NCBI GenBank assembly: GCA_002753395.1
Contig: PEAB01000010.1
Coordinates: 1 to 64,000, forward strand
DNA length: 64,000 bases
Source of the DNA: Nitrospirae bacterium MYbinv3
GTDB lineage: Bacteria > Nitrospirota > Thermodesulfovibrionia > Thermodesulfovibrionales > Magnetobacteriaceae
Reading direction: 5' to 3'
The position numbers and the translations under genes were made by a program. Within the stretch, counting starts at the first letter, position 1; each line of letters begins with the position of its first letter. The notes beneath the pieces are model-generated. The model saw only the letters and a program-made list of their open reading frames with translations, was not told the DNA's origin and did no database searches. Below are positions 18,928 through 28,209 of this stretch, piece after piece.

Positions 18928-20706
18928 TTATTTGTTAAGGCGCTCCGCCTCGGCCAGATGAAACTGTGCCTCTTGCATCCTGCCAGCCTTCTTCAGGGCA
19001 TAACTGAGGTTTTTATGGAGAGAGGCGTTCTGTGGTGCAAGAGACACGGCCTTGATAAAGACGCTTATTGCCTCTTCCGTCCTGTTGAGACCCATAAGGG
19101 TGATGCCAAGGCTGTTTAGAACCTCTGTATCTTCAGGATGGATCTCTAAGGACTTGTTTAGATGAAAGATGGCGCCATCGTAGTTTTTTCTTCTCATATA
19201 TATCAATCCGAACCGTTTGTGTAACAGGGCCTCGCCGTCAAAGAACATAAGCGGCTCAGACCTTACATAATGCACAATGGCCTCCTCAAACTTACCCTGC
19301 CTGGTGAGAGCCTCTCCAATGCTCATATGCAGCTCTGCGCTGTCGGGTTTTAACTCTAACCCCTTGGCAAAGTACCCGACGGCCTCATCTAACCTGCCGT
19401 CGTCTATAAGGGCATTGCCGTAGTTGTTATAGGCCTGGTAGTTCTTGTCTACGGCGTCAATGGCGTGCCTAAAGAGGGTCAGGGAGTTTTTCCAGTGGCC
19501 TACCTGTATCCACGTAAGTGTTGCATAAAAGGCGATTATCACGGAGGCTGCCGCAATTAGGATATGCCTCTTGAATCTGTATTTTTGTAAGAGATCAGAA
19601 CAACCCCATGCCATGATGATATAGATGCCAATAAGGGGTATATACGTGTACCTGTCAGCGATGGCCTCGCGTCCTGTCTGCACCAGCTTGATAACCGGTA
19701 CGAGGGTGCCGACATACCACAGCCAGCCAACCAATATATATGGTCTTTTTCGGGCTAAAAGCAGGGCGCAAACGCTGACTGTCAGAAGAAGAACAAATGC
19801 GGCGACAGGCTTCCATAGGGGCATATTGTAGGGGTATGGATAATAGATGGCCAGGTTAAGCGGATTGAGCATCATGTATAGATAGTGCACGTAGTTAACC
19901 GTGGCCGTAAACACCCTGTTTGCAAGCGGCAGCACACTTAGTGGCTGCACAACAGCAGCCTCTTTCTGCACTACATAGGTTATAGTGCTGGATATCCCTG
20001 AGAGGACAAAAAGGGGTATCTTTTCAGCAGTCGTCAAAAGGCTTAGGCGTTTTAACGGCCAAAAGTCCAACAGTATCAACACAAACGGTAAGGTCACTGC
20101 CATTGGTTTGGCCATAAGCGCCAAGGCAAACAACAACAGGACGAGCAGATACTTTTTTATTCTGGAGGTCTTTGTCGGGTGGGGTTGTCCATCCATTATC
20201 TTCGGATATCTTGCATAGTTGTAGTATGCAAGCATGGTTAGCAGCCAAAACAGCGTACACAGGACATTTTTGCGCTCTGAGACCCAGGCTACCGATTCCA
20301 CGGTCAATGGGTGGATAGCAAAGAGCGCTGCAACAAAGGCACTCTGCCACAGCCCCCCCCCACCTGTTATCAGGTACAGGACGTAAAACACCAGAACAGC
20401 GTTAATCATATGTATGACGAGGTTAGTGAGGTGGTGGCCTCCGGGGTTGAGCCTATAGATAGAGACGTCGAGCATGTGAGACAGCCACGTCAGCGGGTGC
20501 CAGTTAAAAAAGAACGTAGACTTAAATGCCCACAGCACGCCCTTTACACTCAGGCCTGTGTTTACCATTGGGTTGTCTGTAACGTACTGAGGGTCATCAC
20601 AGTTGATAAAGCCATTCCCCCCCACGCGGTGATAAACAACAAGGGTCAAAAATAGAAGAACGAGTACTATTGACTTTATATATTCTTTTTCCTTAAGCAT
20701 ATACAT
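18928..20706 (-). CDS. TMTC-like multi-TM glycosyltransferase with TPRs (paralog 3)
   Basis: GFINCDDPQYVTDNPMVNTGL, HPLTVESVAWVSERKNVL, C-terminal TPRs. Confidence 0.82.
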   Translation of the reverse strand: MYMLKEKEYIKSIVLVLLFLTLVVYHRVGGNGFINCDDPQYVTDNPMVNTGLSVKGVLWAFKSTFFFNWHPLTWLSHMLDVSIYRLNPGGHHLTNLVIHMINAVLVFYVLYLITGGGGLWQSAFVAALFAIHPLTVESVAWVSERKNVLCTLFWLLTMLAYYNYARYPKIMDGQPHPTKTSRIKKYLLVLLLFALALMAKPMAVTLPFVLILLDFWPLKRLSLLTTAEKIPLFVLSGISSTITYVVQKEAAVVQPLSVLPLANRVFTATVNYVHYLYMMLNPLNLAIYYPYPYNMPLWKPVAAFVLLLTVSVCALLLARKRPYILVGWLWYVGTLVPVIKLVQTGREAIADRYTYIPLIGIYIIMAWGCSDLLQKYRFKRHILIAAASVIIAFYATLTWIQVGHWKNSLTLFRHAIDAVDKNYQAYNNYGNALIDDGRLDEAVGYFAKGLELKPDSAELHMSIGEALTRQGKFEEAIVHYVRSEPLMFFDGEALLHKRFGLIYMRRKNYDGAIFHLNKSLEIHPEDTEVLNSLGITLMGLNRTEEAISVFIKAVSLAPQNASLHKNLSYALKKAGRMQEAQFHLAEAERLNK

Positions 20707-20780
20707 TAACCCTGTATTTTTTTAACATTCTACAGTCTGTTTATCCAAATCCTTTATAGCGCATTTCGATTATTGGTATA

Positions 20781-20892
20781 GAAGGGGAGACACTGTCTCC
20801 CCTCAGACCCCTCTGCAAGGGGACCAGTCCCCTTGACCCCATTATATCGCATGTTTATACACAATGTTTCAATCGTATACTGAGCTATTACA
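20781..20892 (-). repeat. Dispersed hairpin repeat, copy D with tail module
   Basis: GGGGAGACACTGTCTCCCC hairpin, CAAGGGGACCAGTCCCCTTGACCCC, then tail ATGTTTATACACAATGTTTCAATCGTATACTGAGCTATTA shared with copies H and I. Confidence 0.85.
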
Positions 20893-21795
20893 AAATTCTA
20901 TTCTTTGATTTGCTAATTTCACATAAGAAGGTTCAATATCATATCCAATGTAATGTCTATCATCTTTCAGTGCAGCAATACAAGCAGTGCCGCTGCCACA
21001 GAATGGGTCTAAAACAACATCGTTCTTGAAAGTATACAGTTGAATCAATCTGTGTGGTAATTCTTCAGGAAATGGAGCAGGGTGTCCAATGCTTCGTGCA
21101 GAGACGGCTGGGAATGTCCAGACACTTTTTGTCCACTCAAGAAATTCTTCTTTAGCGATTGTATTTTCCTTATTTCCTCTTTTCCTTGAAAACGACTCTT
21201 TAGAAAATATTAAAATATATTCGTGAATGTCTCTTAATACAGGGTTGCCAGCAGACAACCAACTACCCCAGGCAGTTGAAGGGCTTGCGCTTGATGCTTT
21301 ATTCCAGATTATTTCACCCCTCATAAGAAAACCAATATCAGCCATATCTTCAATAATATAACTGTGCAGAGGTATATATGGTTTTCTTCCGAGATTTGCA
21401 ACATTAATACATGCCCTGCCACCTGTTACCAGTTTGTTATATGTTTCCTTGAAAACTTTTTTTAATAATGCTCTGTACTCTTCAAGAGACAGATCTTCAT
21501 CATATTCCTTTTTCACATTATACGGCGGTGAAGTAACCATCAAATGAACACTGTAATCAGGGATTTCATCCATCATCTCGCTGGACTTGCAGTATATTTT
21601 GTCCAGTTTATCTAATAGTATCGGATTTTCAATAAATCTAACGTGCTCAGGAACTTTTTTATCCCCATACAACTTACTGTCGTAAAATTCTGAAGAATCA
21701 TGGTTTACCCTGCCTGGTGTCCCAAAGGAACTCGTTTTAGTGCCATTACGATTATGTTTTTTGAAAATAGTTCTGCTTTGATCACTCATCGGCAT
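20869..21795 (-). CDS. Site-specific DNA methyltransferase (SPPY motif precedes FxGxG motif)
   Basis: MVTSPPYNVKKEYDEDLSLEEYRALL ... VVLDPFCGSGTACIAALKDDRHYIGYDIEPSYVKLANQR. Confidence 0.9.
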   Translation of the reverse strand: MPMSDQSRTIFKKHNRNGTKTSSFGTPGRVNHDSSEFYDSKLYGDKKVPEHVRFIENPILLDKLDKIYCKSSEMMDEIPDYSVHLMVTSPPYNVKKEYDEDLSLEEYRALLKKVFKETYNKLVTGGRACINVANLGRKPYIPLHSYIIEDMADIGFLMRGEIIWNKASSASPSTAWGSWLSAGNPVLRDIHEYILIFSKESFSRKRGNKENTIAKEEFLEWTKSVWTFPAVSARSIGHPAPFPEELPHRLIQLYTFKNDVVLDPFCGSGTACIAALKDDRHYIGYDIEPSYVKLANQRIEFCNSSVYD

Positions 21796-21937
21796 ATGTC
21801 TACATAGGCCATATCGTTAAGTCTGGTAAATCCTGCCGGTTTATATTTCATCTCATTATCACTCCTTACATACTACCATAATTATATTATATGATTGTAT
21901 CACATAAATTATGATTATGCTTTGTCAGGTTCCACGG

Positions 21938-22831
21938 TCAAACGAAAGACCCTCTTTCGATTGCTTTATCAGGGTCATACCAGATTGACTTAACAAAATA
22001 CTGTAATTCAGATACGAATTTCCAAATTACTTCTGGATCAATTGGATTGTATTGGTGTTGTCTTTTTACTTCTTCATATTTTGTACGTTTTCCAAATGGT
22101 AATCTCTTTGCATGGCGAAGAAGAAAAACATTATCAATAGATGTAAGACGACAGTCTTCTGGTTCCATATCAAGAAACTCAACAAGCAAATAATATCTCG
22201 ACATTGGGCACCCCTGTTTTAATCTAGCGGCAGTTCCTGCTGCCTCTTGAAACATCGTTTTATCAAGGTTAATTTTACATTCAGCGGCAAATACCGCTAG
22301 TGTAACCATTCCACTTTTAGTATTATGTGTAGCAAAAGCAGGCTCCGATGAAAACTTGTAATAAATGGATTTACCAAGTGTGAAGTCAGTATCTTTTTCC
22401 TTAATTTCAACTCGTGGTTTTTCACCAAGATCATGAATGCTTGTTGGAGTAAATGCGAGAGACATAAATGCACGTTGAGGACCAATACACAACTCATAAT
22501 TTGGCAATCCATCAAGAACTTGTGGATTAATAAGGTGTATTAAAAACTCCTCTATTACTGAGTTATCAAGTTTTAATTGTCCCTTCTGACGTATTAAAAA
22601 CTGTGAACCTGAACGAAAAATTAACTCGACCTCAAGCTGATCTTTGTATTGATTGAGTAACTTCGTAAGTTGAATAATTCTTTCTTTCCCTGTACATGAA
22701 ATCTTGTCAATTTCAGATACCCAAAAATAATACATTTTCAAAGCTTCGCTAATTATATCCCTGTCTTTAGCATTACATTTAGGGTTATTTAAGGCAGCTA
22801 ATAGTTTATCTTTATGAGGTGTTTGTATCAC
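21938..22831 (-). CDS. Type II restriction endonuclease, Bpu10I-like
   Basis: Placed between two DNA MTases; VFAAECKINLDKTMFQEAAGTAARLKQGCPMSRYYLLVEFLDM resembles the Bpu10I family from memory. Confidence 0.72.
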   Translation of the reverse strand: MIQTPHKDKLLAALNNPKCNAKDRDIISEALKMYYFWVSEIDKISCTGKERIIQLTKLLNQYKDQLEVELIFRSGSQFLIRQKGQLKLDNSVIEEFLIHLINPQVLDGLPNYELCIGPQRAFMSLAFTPTSIHDLGEKPRVEIKEKDTDFTLGKSIYYKFSSEPAFATHNTKSGMVTLAVFAAECKINLDKTMFQEAAGTAARLKQGCPMSRYYLLVEFLDMEPEDCRLTSIDNVFLLRHAKRLPFGKRTKYEEVKRQHQYNPIDPEVIWKFVSELQYFVKSIWYDPDKAIERGSFV

Positions 22832-24036
22832 AGTATAATTTCATTCTTGTCAAATATAGGTGATGGTTGGATACTATCAATTTGAATCAAAGCATCCTTA
22901 ATATCATTAGCGACATCCCCCTGCGCGTTGTGTAATGCTGTTAGTAAATGTTGTTGGGCAATATGTTTAGCATTTCCTTGTTGTGGAGGAACTCCACAAA
23001 CTTGCAATATCAAAATATCTTCTATGATATTCATACCAAAACGATTTTTAAAAACTCTTTCAGGTATTGCTAATGTTTTATATATATTCATTGATTCAAT
23101 AAGTTGTAGCAAGATAGATGAATTTAAAAAAGGAATACTCCTGACTCTTGACTCACGTCCAACCACAATTACTAAAATTCCATCTTTTCTTAAAGAACGT
23201 GCAAAACTATTTAATGCTATTTCCATGTCTAAAGCATATTGAACAACCGTTCTAAATCGATTGCTCCTGTTTCTACGGTTTGATCCAATTTCACTATCCT
23301 TAACCTTAAGAAGATTAAAACCTAATACCTCCATGATAGCTCTATAATTCTGATGATAGTTGAATACATTAATATACGGAGGACTTGTAATTATTAGATC
23401 CACTAATTTAGGAAGGTATAAATGACTTATACGAGCATCACAAAGATTAACAAATATTGGTTTTTTTGCAAATGGAAGGTTGATTAACTTTGTTTTAACA
23501 ATCTCTAAAGAGCGAAATATTGCTATTCCAAGAGTATCCAGTACTTTTCCTTCTGCATGGAATAGACATGCTAATGCAATAATTTTCTCATTTTTATCAT
23601 CTATTTTTAAAAGAAGATCGTAAGCAAAATGAATCAGGTTTCTATAACTACTTTGGAAGGATGCCTGTGTCTCAAATAAAGGTATGTCGTGATAAGCACC
23701 GATTAAGGATATAATACGCCTTTGCAGTGTAGCGCAAAGACTTTTTCTCTCGTATACCGGTAAAGCAGCTAAAGAAATAAATCTTGCCATAGTATATGCT
23801 GCTGGATTAATCTCAAAGCCGATTGAGGCAATATCGTGACGAGTTGATTCAAGCAACACGGTTCCACTACCACAAAAGGGATCAAATACTGTCTCAGTAG
23901 TTTTAGCAAAATTTCTAATTATATACTCAATAAATTCAGGTGTAAATTGTCCACGCCAACTGAAAATATTATATCTACTTTTATTCTTAACATTAAGTTT
24001 GTCCTTTTCAAAATTTATTGTAGGAAACGACTCCAT
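22828..24036 (-). CDS. DNA methyltransferase (FxGxG motif precedes SPPY motif)
   Basis: TVFDPFCGSGTVLLESTRHDIASIGFEINPAA ... DLIITSPPYINVFNYHQNYRAIMEVLGF. Confidence 0.88.
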   Translation of the reverse strand: MESFPTINFEKDKLNVKNKSRYNIFSWRGQFTPEFIEYIIRNFAKTTETVFDPFCGSGTVLLESTRHDIASIGFEINPAAYTMARFISLAALPVYERKSLCATLQRRIISLIGAYHDIPLFETQASFQSSYRNLIHFAYDLLLKIDDKNEKIIALACLFHAEGKVLDTLGIAIFRSLEIVKTKLINLPFAKKPIFVNLCDARISHLYLPKLVDLIITSPPYINVFNYHQNYRAIMEVLGFNLLKVKDSEIGSNRRNRSNRFRTVVQYALDMEIALNSFARSLRKDGILVIVVGRESRVRSIPFLNSSILLQLIESMNIYKTLAIPERVFKNRFGMNIIEDILILQVCGVPPQQGNAKHIAQQHLLTALHNAQGDVANDIKDALIQIDSIQPSPIFDKNEIIL

Positions 24037-24113
24037 TTATTTCTTCCTTACTAAATCAAAACCGGTTGACTTAAGATTAAGAAACCATTATAAATCTCTT
24101 TGTCTTTCAATTG

Positions 24114-25445
24114 TTAGGTTCTTACCGTTTTTTTCTTTAACTTCTGGGCATACATGAGACCGTCTGCTTTGGCTATAAGCTCGTCCAGTTCCATAGGACT
24201 GTTGGAGTCGTAGTTGATAACCCCCATGCTGATAGACAGGTTATAAGGGACATTGTTTTTTTCGTTAAAGTAGCTGATATTCTCCTCTAATCGTGCACGT
24301 ATGATGCTTTCGTCATTTATATCCATATCTGAGGCAAGGACGATGAACTCATCCCCTCCCGTACGACCTATGATGTCTGAGTCTCTGAAGGTCTCCTTCA
24401 GTATATGCGAGACAGCCACGAGCGCCCTGTCGCCTTCCTTATGGCCGTATTTATCGTTTACTGCCTTCATAGAATCCATGTCTAAAAAGAAGAGGAGCAT
24501 GGGGCGCTCGTAGCGTTTGGCAAGCCGGATCTGCTGCGCTGCAAGGGTATAGAATCCCCTTCTGTTATACAGATTTGTCAGCTCGTCCATTATTGATTGC
24601 GTGTGGAGCTTTTCTTTTAGGTCAACGATCTCTGTTATATCAGTGTATATACATATGAAGCTCAAAAGTTCACCCGGTTCGCCCTTGGGGGTAGTTTTCT
24701 GGTCAGATCTTGAGTTGTGCCGCCCCCTGACGTTAAGGCTGAGGGTTTTGATGCTGCCATCTTTGGCCTTTACACGTAACTGTTCGTTTCTGATATCCCC
24801 AAGGATTAGTCTCTTCATAAAGTCCTCAAAGGCCCCCTCGGCACACACTGGTAGTATCGTCTCCCAGCTTTTTGATCTTAGGAACTCTTCCTTTTCATAG
24901 CCGATTAACGTTGTGAGGTAGTCGTTTACGAAGATTGGGGTGCCCTCTGCCGTGAACTCAACGACTATTGCAGGCAATAGCGTTACGAGTTCACGGTATT
25001 TAGACTCGGAGCGTTTAAGTGCCTCCTCAGCTAAAAAGCGCAGGTGGTAGGCCTCATTAAGGGTAACGGCGTTGACGATGGTGCGTCTTATCAGCTCGGG
25101 CGATAAGCGGTTCTTGTTTAGGTAGTCACGGGCGCCCTTTTTCATGGCTGAGACGGCCAGCTCCTCATCCCCTAGCCCGGTTAGAAGGATCATGCTGCTG
25201 GTGATACCACTGGCCTTGACGTAATCTATAAGCTCCAACCCGCTGCGTGGGCCCAATCTATAGTCTATTAGCATTACGTCGTACTTTTGCGCATTTAATG
25301 CCTCTATTGCAGCCTCATACCCTCCAACACACTCCACCACGGTGGAGGTCTTGCCGGTCAGTCCTTCCAAGATATAATCTTTGATGAGAAGCCTGTCTTC
25401 CTCGTCGTCGTCCACTACTAAGATATTAAACCCTTTCTTTGACAT
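24114..25445 (-). CDS. Response regulator with PAS and GGDEF (diguanylate cyclase)
   Basis: Receiver NILVVDDDEEDRLLI...LIDYRLGP; PAS; GRTGGDEFIVLASD. Confidence 0.93.
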   Translation of the reverse strand: MSKKGFNILVVDDDEEDRLLIKDYILEGLTGKTSTVVECVGGYEAAIEALNAQKYDVMLIDYRLGPRSGLELIDYVKASGITSSMILLTGLGDEELAVSAMKKGARDYLNKNRLSPELIRRTIVNAVTLNEAYHLRFLAEEALKRSESKYRELVTLLPAIVVEFTAEGTPIFVNDYLTTLIGYEKEEFLRSKSWETILPVCAEGAFEDFMKRLILGDIRNEQLRVKAKDGSIKTLSLNVRGRHNSRSDQKTTPKGEPGELLSFICIYTDITEIVDLKEKLHTQSIMDELTNLYNRRGFYTLAAQQIRLAKRYERPMLLFFLDMDSMKAVNDKYGHKEGDRALVAVSHILKETFRDSDIIGRTGGDEFIVLASDMDINDESIIRARLEENISYFNEKNNVPYNLSISMGVINYDSNSPMELDELIAKADGLMYAQKLKKKTVRT

Positions 25446-25863
25446 ACCTTCCCCTGGGTAGCTCTACTGTGTTAAGCCAGTAAACACCAATGATCTTTAC
25501 TGTATTGAGGAGTTTGGGAAAACTGTCCGGCTTTTTTATATAGGAGTTTGCGCCTGTAGTGTAGCAGAAGTCTATGTCCTCATCAGCCCCTGACGTTGTC
25601 ATAATGATGACCGGTATGCAGGAGAATGCCGGGTTGGACTTTAGCTGCCGTAAGACCTCTCGACCATCCATTGCAGGCATATTCAGATCCATGATAATGA
25701 GGTCGGGTCTTTGTTCCTTAGAGATATATCCTATTACCGCTTCTCCATCCTGTAGCCAGATAACATGGTGAGTGATGTTGGTCTCAGCGATAGCCTCTGA
25801 AAAGAGCAAAAAATCATCCTCGTCGTCTTCTACAAGAAGTATCGTGTATGGTTTGTCTTTCAT
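25426..25863 (-). CDS. Single-domain response regulator (Rcp1-like)
   Basis: ILLVEDDEDDFLLFSEAI, LIIMDLNMPAMDGREVLRQLK. Confidence 0.93.
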   Translation of the reverse strand: MKDKPYTILLVEDDEDDFLLFSEAIAETNITHHVIWLQDGEAVIGYISKEQRPDLIIMDLNMPAMDGREVLRQLKSNPAFSCIPVIIMTTSGADEDIDFCYTTGANSYIKKPDSFPKLLNTVKIIGVYWLNTVELPRGRYVKERV

Positions 25864-26005
25864 TCAAATAACTCGGATTGCATATCCCCCTTACATATAT
25901 ATCCCAGCTTCTTGGGCTTGGGGTGAAGCAAACCTTTCTCCTTTCTGTTATATCGGGAGGGGAGAGCGTATCTCCCTTTTCTACTTATTATACGCTCTGT
26001 GTTTC

Positions 26006-27760
26006 CTACCCGTACAAGGCGTCTAGCACATCCTTGAACCGCTCGTGTACCGCCTTTCGCTTTAGTTTAAGAGAGGGCGTCAAAAAACCCTCCTCAACGC
26101 TGAGTGACCTGTCGTGGATGTAAAACCGTTTTATCGTTTCAAAGGAGGACAGACTTGCATTGACTACATCTATGCTATTCTGGACAAGGGCGGCAATCTC
26201 AGGACGCCTAACCAATAGTGCATAGTCCTGCTCCCCAATCCCTGCTGCCTTAGCGTATGCAAAAACAGCCGCCGTCTTTAACGTAATCAACGCAGTCAGA
26301 TACTTGCGCTCATCGCCGTAGAGTACGACGTGCTCTATGTACGGGTCGTCCCGCAACAACAACTCTATTGCCTGAGGGGCAATATTCTTACCGCCTGAGG
26401 TAACGATTATATCCTTCTTACGGCCCAGTATCTTTAGGAAACCGTCTACGGTCAAAACCCCAAGGTCTCCGGTCTTAAACCAGCCTTCTGGGTCAAAGGT
26501 CTCCTCCGTTGCAGCCTCGTCCTTATAGTACTGTCTGAATATATTTGGTCCCTTTGCTAATATCTCTCCGTCGGAGGCCAGCCTAAGCTGCACGTTGGGA
26601 AAGGGTTTGCCGACGGTGTCAAAGTCAAAGTCGTCCTTACGGTTCATGGTAAGCGTTGGTGAACACTCGGTTAGCCCATAGCCTTCAATAATCAATAGAC
26701 CCGCCTCATAGAAAAACTCCTTGACCTCTCTTTTTAACCCAGCCCCACCAGATAGACAGAACCTTAAACGCCCCCCTGTTAAGACGTGCAGGCGTTGGAG
26801 CTGCTCAGATCGTCTGTCGGAGTGGCCCTTGGAATCTAAATACAGTCTTTCCCAGTAAGCGGGTACGCTCATAAAGATCGTTGGCTTAGCAAGCGGCATG
26901 TGCCTTAAGACCGCCTGCGGTGTGGTAAGGTATGTTGCAAAACCGAGTGTGTTACCCAGCCCCACCTCGCCTAGGCCAAATATGTGCGACATAGGCAGCC
27001 ACAAAAGGTCTACCTTGAGTTCAGGGATCAGACAACCCAACACATCGATCCAGTCGCCGGCGTTTGTGTAGATGTTCTCTATCGTAAGCACCACGCCCTT
27101 TGGCTGTCCCGTAGTGCCGGAGGTATAGAGGATTGAGGATACATCATCCTTTGTTATCAACCTGCTCAGGTGACCAAAGGCCTCCGTCTCCTGCCTGCTT
27201 ATATCCTCACCGATGTCATAGACGTCGTTGATTGAGATCAGTTTTTGCGACACTTCAGCCGCTTTAAGGGGCTGCTTGGCAGTTTTATTGAATGCCTCAA
27301 GTTGTCTCAGCAGTTGCTCTTCATCCTCAAGCCCAAGCGCTACGATCTTTCTGAGCTTAGGCAGCTCTGTCCATATATTAAACACAACAGGCAAGAGGTC
27401 TATCTCGGTTATGAGCACCTCCGAGTCTGAATGATTTAGTATGTAGCTGGTCTGATTGGCCGTGTTTGATTGATATACGGGGACAAATACCCCGCGGCAG
27501 GCGTGTATGGCCATCACACAGAAGGGCCACTCTATCCTGTTTTTTGCAAAAATAGAGACCTTTCTGTTAGGGCCGATGCCAATACTACGCAGATACAGGG
27601 CTATCTCGGTTGAGAGCTTGAGAAACTCTCCCCACGTTATCCCTTGCCAGAGCGTATCAGAGGCCTCATACATAAACCTAACCCTATGAGGATACGCTGA
27701 CCCAGTTTCAAAAAGTATCTGTGCCTCTGTAACAAAGTCTTTCTCTTTTAACATTAGCAT
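26006..27760 (-). CDS. Long-chain acyl-CoA synthetase / AMP-binding enzyme
   Basis: SSILYTSGTTGQPKGVVLT, EGYGLTECSPT, WFKTGDLG, GRKKDIIVTSGGKNIAP. Confidence 0.94.
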   Translation of the reverse strand: MLMLKEKDFVTEAQILFETGSAYPHRVRFMYEASDTLWQGITWGEFLKLSTEIALYLRSIGIGPNRKVSIFAKNRIEWPFCVMAIHACRGVFVPVYQSNTANQTSYILNHSDSEVLITEIDLLPVVFNIWTELPKLRKIVALGLEDEEQLLRQLEAFNKTAKQPLKAAEVSQKLISINDVYDIGEDISRQETEAFGHLSRLITKDDVSSILYTSGTTGQPKGVVLTIENIYTNAGDWIDVLGCLIPELKVDLLWLPMSHIFGLGEVGLGNTLGFATYLTTPQAVLRHMPLAKPTIFMSVPAYWERLYLDSKGHSDRRSEQLQRLHVLTGGRLRFCLSGGAGLKREVKEFFYEAGLLIIEGYGLTECSPTLTMNRKDDFDFDTVGKPFPNVQLRLASDGEILAKGPNIFRQYYKDEAATEETFDPEGWFKTGDLGVLTVDGFLKILGRKKDIIVTSGGKNIAPQAIELLLRDDPYIEHVVLYGDERKYLTALITLKTAAVFAYAKAAGIGEQDYALLVRRPEIAALVQNSIDVVNASLSSFETIKRFYIHDRSLSVEEGFLTPSLKLKRKAVHERFKDVLDALYG

Positions 27761-27947
27761 CTATTATAATACAAAGACATAATAATAATAAATGTGAAGA
27801 AAAGGGGACAGGTCACAACTATCTCCTGCTGAACTACCAAAGTATCTTAGGAATATGGTAAGTATCTTTTTTATATTTCATGATAACTATGCTTTTACGC
27901 TTTCTGGATTCCTGTTTACACAGGAATGACATATTTGGAAAACGCTC

Positions 27948-28120
27948 GTTAAGTACCTGACCATAATTAATTATATACATGAAAGGGGGAAAGAAGGTAG
28001 GGCTTTGCCTACTGACGCAGGGGTTCGCAACCCCCTCCCTCAGACCCCACCCACAAGGGGACCAGTCCCCTTGACCCCATAATGATCAATCCTAATATAT
28101 TTATGTCCATGTACTTACTG
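27948..28120 (-). repeat. Dispersed hairpin repeat, copy E, apparently full-length with TIR-like ends
   Basis: Left end GTTAAGTACCTGACCATAATTAATTATAT; reverse complement of right end CAGTAAGTACATGGACATAAATATATT; core 27995-28083 carries both hairpin modules. Confidence 0.75.
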
Positions 28121-28209
28121 TCATTCCCACGAAAGTGGGAGTCCATAGTCTTGAAACCATGAACATTTTTACCCTGCTTTTTAAAGAGGATAATATGGTA
28201 AAATAATGG

